The translations under genes were made by a program, and so were the position numbers. From the NCBI RefSeq assembly GCF_019222765.1, contig NZ_CP078145.1, positions 992,001 through 1,056,000 on the forward strand: 64,000 nt of DNA, read 5' to 3'. Positions within the stretch are counted from its first letter, which is position 1; each line of letters starts with the position of its first letter. The notes beneath the pieces were generated by a model. That model had not been told where the DNA came from, did no database searches, and was given only the letters and a program-made list of their open reading frames with translations. Positions 54,401 through 61,298 of this stretch are shown one piece after another. Origin of the DNA: Nocardia iowensis. GTDB taxonomy: Bacteria; Actinomycetota; Actinomycetes; Mycobacteriales; Mycobacteriaceae.

Positions 54401-57400
54401 GCGTATCGGCCGGGGTTCTGACCCAATGCCCCTTGGCGTCCTTCGGGTATTTGATCCAGTGTGATGTGCCGGGGCCCGGGGTCACCACGATGGCAGCGCC
54501 GTTGGGCATGCGCACTACCTTTCCCGGATCGCTCGGGGAGATGAAGCGGAGTCCGCCGCCTTTGCCATTCCAGGACAGTGTCCCGGTCTTTCCGTCGGGG
54601 CTCTGGAAAGTGAAGTTGGTCAGGAGATCCGGGTGTAATGGCACCCACTGGTTGTTCGACTTGACGAGGAAGCGCTCATTGGGTGTACCGACGCCTATCA
54701 GCGCCGCATGAAAGGACGACGTGGGCTGCACCGTGATGGACGCGCCGGAATGATCGACAATGATGAGCCCGCTGTCGGGGACGTTGATGGGGACCGGGAT
54801 CGGGCGCAGCAGCACCTTCTTGTCCTGGTCCGAAAGATTCATCAGCTGCTGGTGCACTGCTAGCGGCGCCGGCTCGAGCCCCTGCTCGGAAAACGACGAG
54901 CGGGTCGGCTGGGTTTGGCCGGGCATTTCGACTGCCAGCTGCTGCAGCAGGTCGGCGCCGTAAGTGTCCGGTCGCTCGAGTAGTCCGGACCGTGCGGGGC
55001 CGCCGAACAGGTGGCGTAATCCAGGATCGCCCGGTGTGTCCAGCAGTGATTCGACGCGTCCGGGTGATTCGTCGAATATGCCTGCTAGCACGTCATTTTC
55101 GGGGCCATCCAGCAGCCTGGAGCCGCCCGTGAGTGAGGAGGTGGAGTTGGCCTCGATCGCAGTGATCGAATGGTTGGGTGGCACGGTGGCCGGTGTGCCG
55201 TCGGGGTGGACGGCGACGTGGTAGTGACCGCCGTTGGTGTCTTCGCGAAAGAGGACGCCGACGGGTTGGTCGGGGAAGCCGTGGCGCAATGTGGTGACGC
55301 TGCCGTCTGGATGCAGCACCACCAGGTTGAGTTCGAGGACGCGTGCTGCGACGGGCAGCAGGAAATTGCCCGCCGCGGAACGGTATACGCCTTCGCCGAG
55401 CAGGCTTTCGACCTGCCGGTGGTATTCGGCGCTCACGCGCTGGTCGTCGTTCCACTGCCCGGGTTGTTCGGCGTCGAGCCGTTGGCGGAAGTCGGCGAGA
55501 TAGTGTTCGCGGTTGAGCTCGAGTTCGCTGGCGAGTCGGGCGCGTAGGTCGAGATGCCCGTCAGGGCCGAGGCCCATGGTTTCGGAGAGTGCGTGGAATA
55601 GGCAATCGCCCTCGCCCGGCATGGATTTCCAGCGGCCCTCGGGTGGACGGATGTCGTTGATGTGCTCGCTGACTGTTTCAGGGCTCGTCTCGGTCACCCG
55701 CGCGGGTGCGGGTTCCGTTGGGTATGAGAGGTTTTCGGTGACGCGATCGGTGCGGGTCGTCGCCGGGTTGGTGGCGCCGCCCGCGAGATCCGGTGTCCCG
55801 GACGGTGCCGCGCCCGCGGTCGGCCCGCCGGCGGTAGGTGTGGCGGCTACCGATGGCGGTGGAACGGCGCGGGCGGCTGTCGGTGGTGTGTAGCCGACGG
55901 GTGGGATGGTGGGCTGGACTCGTCCCTTGAGGAGGTACTCCACTCCGTTATAGCGGTCGCCGGATGGGTTCTTGATGACATCGGTAATGAGGTAGCGGGT
56001 GCCGCGGGGCAGAATCAGCTCGCGCTCTTCGGGGTAGGCGCTGCGCGATCCCATCCAGAGGCCGGTGGATTCGTTCGGTAGTTCGAGCTCGAGGCGGATG
56101 GCGCCGTGGAAGCCGCTGGGTGGGGTGGCCCCCAGACTGGTCGACAGGTAGCCGCTCTCGATCTGGATGGTGCCCTTCAGCGAAAGTGGGTCGCCCGCAC
56201 CGAGAATCCCGTCACCGACGCGCATGTATTTGGCGCTGGTCACGCCGCGCACGACCTCGACGGGTTCGGGCAGATTACGGCCGAGTGCTCGGTCGAGCGT
56301 ATCCCGGTGTGCGGTCAGGTTTTCGGTGGTGGGTGGGTGACCGTCGAGCCACTGGGTCAGGTCCTCGTACTTTTCCGCGTTCTTCTTGGCCTGGTCTATG
56401 CGGCGGTCCGGGTTGCCGTCCGAAAGCATCACCTCGACGCTCCGGTTTTGGGCTTCGGTCAGCGGATTCCGCTTGCCGGCGTTCGCCTCCGCACGGATCT
56501 CGTACAGCCGAACAGCCGACGGCTCGTCGGTGAGACTCAACAGTGTGTGGTAGTGATTCCGATCGTCGGTCAGGTCTTTCACCCACTGGTGGATGTCACC
56601 GGTGCGCAGCGGATGATTGATCCACGAGTCGACCGTATAGCGATAAGCTTCGCCGAATTCCGTTGGCGACAAGCTGTCTCGGATCGGGCCGAGGGTGTTT
56701 TCGCCGTAGAACTGTCCGTCTTCGTTGGTTGCGAAGTGCAGGACCGCGGGTGCGTCCGGCGGCATGGTCGCGGCGTGCGCGGTGTCCGAATCAACGTGCT
56801 GGGAACCAGGATCAGGCGCCAGGAGAGAGGAATGGGTAGCGCCGCCGCCTGCGAGTCGGGCAGGGGAATCGGTAGCCGGTGTGTGGATCGGGTGATCGCG
56901 CGACACGGTCGCCGGTGTGCCGTCGGGATGTACGGCGACGTGGTAGTGCCCGCCATTGGTGTTTTCTCGATAGAGGACGCCGACGGGTTGGTCCGCGAAG
57001 CCCTCGTGCAACTTGCTGATACGACCATCGGGATGCAGCACGGTGAGATTGAGTCCGAGCACGCGCGCGGCGACGGGCAGCAGAAAATTCCCTGCCGCAT
57101 AGCGGTATTCGCCCTCGGCGAGCAAGCTGGCGAGCTGTCGGTCGTATTCGTCCGCGACGTGCCGGTCATCCCACCGGCCGGGGCGCTCGGTTTCGAGGCG
57201 GGCGCGGAAGTCGTCGAGGTAGTGCTCGCGGTTCAGATTCAGTTCGATCGCGAGCCGCCCACGCAGATCCACGTGTCCTTCGGGGCCGAGGCCCATCACT
57301 TCCGACAGCGCGTGGAATAGGCAGTCACCTTCGCCCGGCATGGATTTCCACTGTCCATCGGGCGGTTGGATTCCGTTGAGCTGCTTCACATTGTCCGCGG

Positions 57401-60400
57401 CCCCACCCGCCAGGTCCGGTGCCGTTCGAGTCGATATGGGATCGGGCGTGTTGACCGGGATCACTCGGGCTTTGATGAGGGTTTCGACGCCGGGATGCTT
57501 GCTATTGCCCGCGACGTTTTCGACCGCGGTGATTTCGTACCGGGTGCCCCGAGGCAGGATCAACTCACGCTGGTCGGGGTATGCGCTCTTCGGCCCCATC
57601 CAGAGGGCATGTTCGCCTTTCGGGATGTCGATTTCCATCCGAATCTTGAACGGTTTGCCGTCGACGACCGTGAGGTTGTTGCCCAGGCTGGTCGACAGGT
57701 AGGCCGGATCCTGCTGAATGGTGTGCTCGAGCAGGCTGAGATCGGTGCGGTCACCGAGTTGGTTGCCGTCGTGAGCATTCAGGAAGCGCGCGTCGTGCAG
57801 GCCGCGGATGGTCCGCACCGCCTGCGGGAGAGGTTGTGCGACAGCAGAATCGAGCAAGGTGAGGCGCTGATCCACTGCGGCGCGGATATCGGATTCCCAA
57901 TAATTGACGACTTCATCGATGGTGGGGGGCATCGGCCGGTTCGGCGGCCGCACATCGAAGTTCTGCCACATTCTGCCGAAGGTCGTGGCGTTGAACGCGA
58001 TCTCCTGCAGACGGGCATCCGGCCGGGGATGCCGGAGTATCGGATCGATGAAGTACAGCTGGTCCGGGCGCGACTGAGCGAGCTCCACCAGCCGTTGGAC
58101 AGTGGGCAGCTGTCCGCCGTTCAACCCCGCCAAATGCCCGTTGATATAGGAATCCCAGGCCAGCGTGTGCAAGAAAGTGTTGTCACTACGCAGAATGGCA
58201 TTCGGGAAAGACACCTCGGTATATCTGCGTACCGCGTGGAACTGGTCGGGGGGCAACGCATCTCGGATCGGCCGACCGAGAGTCTGCTCGCCGTACCGCT
58301 CACCCTCGCCGTCGTCGGCGAAGGTGCGGTATCCGTGGTCGGGCGGCGCGGCGGTGCTGTGCTGCTCGGTGGCGTGGTGCGGTGCGGCCGGTTCCTTCGG
58401 CGTCGACGGCCGAGTGGCGGGCTCGGGGCGGGCAGGCTTGCCGGTAGTGGGGTCCTGCGTCATCGCGACCGGGATCGGTGTGCTGGTGTCTTGGAGTTCT
58501 CGTGGGAGTTTCGAAGCGCCGGGCCGGTCGGCGGGGGCGGTACTCGTTCGGGGGGTCGAGCCGTCGCCGATCAGGCTTGCCTTCGGGCGGGTGATCTGTT
58601 CGGACGGGGAGGGGGTGAGGGTGGTCGCGGTAGCCTTGGCCGGTGCCTTGACGTCTGTCGGATTCGGCCGCGCGTCTCCCGCATTGGTAGGCGTGGAATT
58701 GGCCTGGTTGGTGTCGGTCGGGACATTCGTCGGCAGCGAAGAGCCGGAGCCGGGCAAGACCGGGGCGACGGACGGGGCTGGACCTGGATCGAGTGTGCGG
58801 GGCAGTGTGAGTTCATTTGCCCCGTCTGGGGTGGATCGATCCATGCCGGTCGGTTCGGCTGCACTGGGCTCGCCTGTGAGGTGGGCGACCACTGTCTCGG
58901 GAGTGGCCGCGCTGAGGTTCGCCTCGGTGGCGGCGCGAGCCGGTGTCGGAGCGACGCCGGTCGATTCGGCCTTCATCGGGGTCGCGGGGTGTGCGTCGGC
59001 GCGCGTCTCAGCGGTGCCTGCGCGTTGCGGTGAGGCGCCGGACTTGTTGGTGGATTCCGAAGCGGCGGAGGGGGTACCGGTCCGCGGTGGGGTGCTGGAC
59101 TTGGTCTCGGTCGCGCTGTTCGTCGGCCGGGTGTCGGGTGTCGTGGGTCGAGTATCAGCGTGCGTCGCGGTGTTGCCCCGGACCGGGTCGGCGTTGTTGG
59201 GAGTTGCCGCTGGCCCAGGGGACGAAGCGCCCTCGTGCCCTCCGCTGAGCGCGGTTTCGCCGGACGACCCGGCATTCAGATGTGTCGAGTCCAGGTGGGT
59301 GGTCGAACCGCCGGACCCGGCCGACGGCGTGGTCGACCCGGTCGGCGTGTGGGCGGCCGGGCCGGACTCGTTCGTGGTCGAGGTAGAGCCGTTCGACGTG
59401 GATTCATTGGATTGCGTTGTCGTCGTGCTTGTCTCGGAATGCTCCGAGCCGGTCGGGCTCGACGGTCTGGCGTCGCCGTTGATACTGCTCGGACGGCTCG
59501 AGCCCGGTGTATTCGTCCCACTGTCGGAACCGAGCACGCTGGTAGGCCGGGAACTGGAGCCGTCGGAACCGAGCAGGCTGGGCGGACGGGAATTGTTGCC
59601 GCCGGACCCGGCGGACGCATTAAGCGTGTTCTTGTAGTCGGTTGCGCCGGATACACCGCCGGACAGAGCGCCGCCGATCGCGCCGCCCAGCATTCGCGGA
59701 TCGAACTCCCATTCGCCGGTGAGCAGTCCGCCCATCACGAATCCGCCACCGACACCGGCCAACCCGGCCGGGATGGCGGCGCCCAGCGCCCGCGCCACGG
59801 CGCCCTTCATGCTCGTCGCCGGACCGAACTTCTTGTTGAGCAGCAATCCCGCGCCGTGACCGACCGGAAACGCCACTGCCGCACCGGCCGCCGAGGTCGC
59901 GGCGGCGATGCCGACTTGCTTCCAGTCGATATTGTCCCGATGGCCGGCGCCGACCTGCCCGGCCTGAATGCCGAATTCCTGCGCGAAGCCGATGATGGTC
60001 TCCGCGACGATGGTGATGCCGAGCTTCTTGAGGAACGTCTGCGAGGTGAACTTCCCCGCGAACGACACGATCTTGGTCAGCAATTGCCGGGCGATGCTCC
60101 GGCAGACCACTTGCCCGGTGGCCTGGATCGCGGGCACGGCGGCTGAACCGAACAACGTGGAAAGCGCCCAGGCGATTTCGGCGGCGGTGATGGCCAGGGT
60201 GGTGATGATCTGCAGCTTCGAGTACTCGATCTGCGTGCCGCAGTTCTTCGCGTATTTGCCGAGGTCGGTGAGGCTCTTGGCCAGTGCTTCGATCGAGTGG
60301 TCACCGGCGAAGAAGGTGTCGAAGTCGGCCTTCATCACGTCGGCGCCGTCGCCGGTGTAGGACGCCAGGGTGGTGCTGGCGGCGCCGCGCAGATCCGGGA

Positions 60401-60536
60401 TGATCGTGAGCAGTTCGGTGCCCGCGCGCTTCCAGTCCTCGGCCAGAGCGAACATCTGGTCTTCATCGCCCTGCGGCCATTCGGAGCCCGCCAGGAAGCT
60501 GAGCCACTCCAGCCACGGCGGCATCGTGATGGTCAT
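51435..60536 (-). CDS. Giant multi-effector type VII toxin: CpnT-like N-terminus, 3 ART-like, 3 OTU-like and 1 calpain-like domain
   Basis: 3033 residues. About 1-110: WXG100-like/CpnT-type N-terminal domain (LAEDWKRAGTELLTIIPDLR). About 115-310: hydrophobic segments. About 310-735: Ser/Thr/Pro/Gly-rich disordered linker. ART1 about 740-1010, with AYLSTSLG and Q989-R-E991. OTU1 about 1058-1215 (GEGDCLFHAL, C1072; GGHYHV). ART2 about 1279-1525, with E1504-R-E1506. OTU2 about 1630-1790 (C1645). About 1800-2060: beta-rich region. Calpain-like about 2060-2440: QGKLGDCYLLAD (Q2073, C2079), H2366 in NHAYPVVGI, N2388 in ENPWN. OTU3 about 2543-2700 (C2557). ART3 about 2743-2990 (Q2968-R-E2970). All key residues look intact. 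ARTs transfer ADP-ribose to proteins; OTU and calpain domains are cysteine proteases. Single-toxin polymorphic proteins are the rule; this resembles a MARTX-style effector battery. Domain limits are by eye. Confidence 0.85.
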   Translation of the reverse strand: MTITMPPWLEWLSFLAGSEWPQGDEDQMFALAEDWKRAGTELLTIIPDLRGAASTTLASYTGDGADVMKADFDTFFAGDHSIEALAKSLTDLGKYAKNCGTQIEYSKLQIITTLAITAAEIAWALSTLFGSAAVPAIQATGQVVCRSIARQLLTKIVSFAGKFTSQTFLKKLGITIVAETIIGFAQEFGIQAGQVGAGHRDNIDWKQVGIAAATSAAGAAVAFPVGHGAGLLLNKKFGPATSMKGAVARALGAAIPAGLAGVGGGFVMGGLLTGEWEFDPRMLGGAIGGALSGGVSGATDYKNTLNASAGSGGNNSRPPSLLGSDGSSSRPTSVLGSDSGTNTPGSSRPSSINGDARPSSPTGSEHSETSTTTTQSNESTSNGSTSTTNESGPAAHTPTGSTTPSAGSGGSTTHLDSTHLNAGSSGETALSGGHEGASSPGPAATPNNADPVRGNTATHADTRPTTPDTRPTNSATETKSSTPPRTGTPSAASESTNKSGASPQRAGTAETRADAHPATPMKAESTGVAPTPARAATEANLSAATPETVVAHLTGEPSAAEPTGMDRSTPDGANELTLPRTLDPGPAPSVAPVLPGSGSSLPTNVPTDTNQANSTPTNAGDARPNPTDVKAPAKATATTLTPSPSEQITRPKASLIGDGSTPRTSTAPADRPGASKLPRELQDTSTPIPVAMTQDPTTGKPARPEPATRPSTPKEPAAPHHATEQHSTAAPPDHGYRTFADDGEGERYGEQTLGRPIRDALPPDQFHAVRRYTEVSFPNAILRSDNTFLHTLAWDSYINGHLAGLNGGQLPTVQRLVELAQSRPDQLYFIDPILRHPRPDARLQEIAFNATTFGRMWQNFDVRPPNRPMPPTIDEVVNYWESDIRAAVDQRLTLLDSAVAQPLPQAVRTIRGLHDARFLNAHDGNQLGDRTDLSLLEHTIQQDPAYLSTSLGNNLTVVDGKPFKIRMEIDIPKGEHALWMGPKSAYPDQRELILPRGTRYEITAVENVAGNSKHPGVETLIKARVIPVNTPDPISTRTAPDLAGGAADNVKQLNGIQPPDGQWKSMPGEGDCLFHALSEVMGLGPEGHVDLRGRLAIELNLNREHYLDDFRARLETERPGRWDDRHVADEYDRQLASLLAEGEYRYAAGNFLLPVAARVLGLNLTVLHPDGRISKLHEGFADQPVGVLYRENTNGGHYHVAVHPDGTPATVSRDHPIHTPATDSPARLAGGGATHSSLLAPDPGSQHVDSDTAHAATMPPDAPAVLHFATNEDGQFYGENTLGPIRDSLSPTEFGEAYRYTVDSWINHPLRTGDIHQWVKDLTDDRNHYHTLLSLTDEPSAVRLYEIRAEANAGKRNPLTEAQNRSVEVMLSDGNPDRRIDQAKKNAEKYEDLTQWLDGHPPTTENLTAHRDTLDRALGRNLPEPVEVVRGVTSAKYMRVGDGILGAGDPLSLKGTIQIESGYLSTSLGATPPSGFHGAIRLELELPNESTGLWMGSRSAYPEERELILPRGTRYLITDVIKNPSGDRYNGVEYLLKGRVQPTIPPVGYTPPTAARAVPPPSVAATPTAGGPTAGAAPSGTPDLAGGATNPATTRTDRVTENLSYPTEPAPARVTETSPETVSEHINDIRPPEGRWKSMPGEGDCLFHALSETMGLGPDGHLDLRARLASELELNREHYLADFRQRLDAEQPGQWNDDQRVSAEYHRQVESLLGEGVYRSAAGNFLLPVAARVLELNLVVLHPDGSVTTLRHGFPDQPVGVLFREDTNGGHYHVAVHPDGTPATVPPNHSITAIEANSTSSLTGGSRLLDGPENDVLAGIFDESPGRVESLLDTPGDPGLRHLFGGPARSGLLERPDTYGADLLQQLAVEMPGQTQPTRSSFSEQGLEPAPLAVHQQLMNLSDQDKKVLLRPIPVPINVPDSGLIIVDHSGASITVQPTSSFHAALIGVGTPNERFLVKSNNQWVPLHPDLLTNFTFQSPDGKTGTLSWNGKGGGLRFISPSDPGKVVRMPNGAAIVVTPGPGTSHWIKYPKDAKGHWVRTPADTLPMPKAVSRYHDELFRPDGQPRPEDVAQGKLGDCYLLADLKSLAANRPSAIREIIHDYRDGTVGVRFFVDGAPEWVRVTKQIYVDPATNEGYFAGHRPGAPLWPALIEKAYVVRFGGINGYHGIVGGVAGITAEHLGKDFHRPDGGWLRQPVRSIDDSDFLHPMRFSAEVLHAQIGGDPEFVHKLLGARADWEQALETKRNEKIADLVKQHGYDEAAGRPIWLDFLKDEDLASPKGFGEFVTSRFPAEWSTERAKLDDYMKSAFGSENHLRKLTGSPALPRAIAEQIDYALARGDLVVLGTRSFGDLQEDTTLVPGLVGNHAYPVVGIERDGLGQPVRVVLENPWNHNDGTDPVTGARVFRQPAPGIEYRTDGQATESRLRRGPGVLAVDLEHLPKFGTLSLSGAGAYALHGSGKPTAAAPGTPVAAVPGSIRTPSELAGVNGRTTAESSSHPTASTTVRSTGETPPLAAESTRARTAETGGGLDRAGQAEHVDGIRPPEGRWKSMPGDGDCLFHALSETMGLGPDGHLDLRARLAIELNLNSEHYLADFRRQLDAEQPGRWNDDRRVTAEYHRQLESLLGEGEYRHEAGNFLLPLAARALQLNLVVLYPDEKIRMLHHGFPDQPVGVLYREDTNGGHYHVAVRPDGTPATVATDHPIHSTATDSTAPLTGGATDPTSPAAPEVVRFASNNAGEHYGESVLGPIRDSLPAPAFAEAHRYTVNSWINFPLRNGDIHQWVADLSNDRVRYDTLFRLTNSPPTAHGLHTVLADVTAGRRAPLTFEENQAVLDMLRDPAPDRRIELARANAETHWSVSEWIGGTLTAENLNTHALWLDQAVGRDLPAPLEVVRGMRDISFLRVGGAPLGTGDPRSLRGTVQIESGFMSTSLGATPPGHFDGPIRMELELPPAATGLWMGPRSAYPDQRELILPRGTRYLITDVVENPQGARYTGVRYLVRGRVELRIAPVVYIPPATATTSTTPSTAGPAPK
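52436..52925 (-). repeat. DNA repeat encoding OTU-like domain 3
   Basis: Strongly similar at DNA level to 55178-55650 and 56905-57365; the part around the Cys motif and the preceding helix (52790-52900 versus 55545-55660) is nearly identical apart from scattered changes. This indicates recent duplication or gene conversion within the toxin gene. Confidence 0.75.
55178..55650 (-). repeat. DNA repeat encoding OTU-like domain 2
   Basis: Second copy of the OTU-like module, closest to copy 3. The adjacent ART-like region (55900-56700) is likewise repeated at 51500-52320. Confidence 0.75.
56905..57365 (-). repeat. DNA repeat encoding OTU-like domain 1
   Basis: First and more diverged copy of the module; the flanking ART1 (57450-58320) is also the most diverged of the three ART-like regions. 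Confidence 0.7.
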
Positions 60537-60561
60537 CGGTGTGCCCGTGTCGTCTGCGTGG

Positions 60562-61062
60562 TCACCAGCTGTCGTCGGCTATCGCGGACCGACCGCGGCC
60601 GCGAGGGTGTGCGGTCTCGTTGAATTCCGGTGCCTGCGCGGCTATTTGACGCTCGATGGAGCCCGGCGCGGTGGTTGGTGCCTGCTGCGGCTGCGGCAGC
60701 AACTCGCGCAGTTCCGGCAGGCCGGGCACGATGTCGGACAGGCTCGGCAGCCGCGACCGTGTCTTTTGCAACGGTTCGAAAAGCTCCTCTGCCTTGGCTT
60801 TCACCTGCGTCGCGGCGGACCGCACCGCTTCGGTCATGGCCGAGGCGATTTCGTCGTAGCTGAGATCGGAGATGTCGTCGGCGAAGCGAGTCTCGATCAG
60901 CACGCCGTCGGCATTGACGGTCACCTGGATGCGCTTCTCGCACGCCGTGACGGTGGCGGTGAGCAGCGCCCGCTGCTGGTGCGCGGTGGCCAGCGACTGG
61001 ATCTGGACCTGCACGGTGTCCAGCAGATCCGCCAGATCCGCCTTCGCCGTTTCGTTCGGCAT
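60562..61062 (-). CDS. YbaB/EbfC-like protein of the toxin locus
   Basis: About 166 residues. N-terminal helix ADLADLLDTVQVQIQSLATA, strands KRIQVTVNADGVLIETRF, and the long helix SYDEIASAMTEAVRSAATQV match the YbaB-like proteins that accompany WXG100 toxin genes; a Pro/Gln-rich tail follows. Its stop is 25 bp before the giant toxin's start, so the two are one operon. I chose ATG 61062 after GAAGGGA. It may act as a chaperone or nucleoid-type DNA binder; the role is not known. Confidence 0.75.
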   Translation of the reverse strand: MPNETAKADLADLLDTVQVQIQSLATAHQQRALLTATVTACEKRIQVTVNADGVLIETRFADDISDLSYDEIASAMTEAVRSAATQVKAKAEELFEPLQKTRSRLPSLSDIVPGLPELRELLPQPQQAPTTAPGSIERQIAAQAPEFNETAHPRGRGRSAIADDSW

Positions 61063-61298
61063 AGGAAATCCCTTCTGCTGCGGAAAAATACGAGACACCA
61101 TGGATGGGGCATTCCATTGATACCGCGAAAGTTGCCGAATGATCGGCTATCCGGCGACGCCGTGATCACCCGATGATGTTTCGATGATGCGCCGGTGAGC
61201 GGATGGGAGCCGAAGTCTCGCGCGTGCCACCTACTATTCATTCGGTCGAGCTTCCATGCCAAGTGAATCGGCAGCGGTACAGAGGATCTGGAGGATGA

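Noticed and set aside
57366..59637. Long plus-strand frames (490 and 555 codons) opposite the toxin linker
   Set aside because: Low-complexity shadows of the Ser/Thr/Pro-rich linker of the giant toxin; no ribosome sites and no domain signatures.
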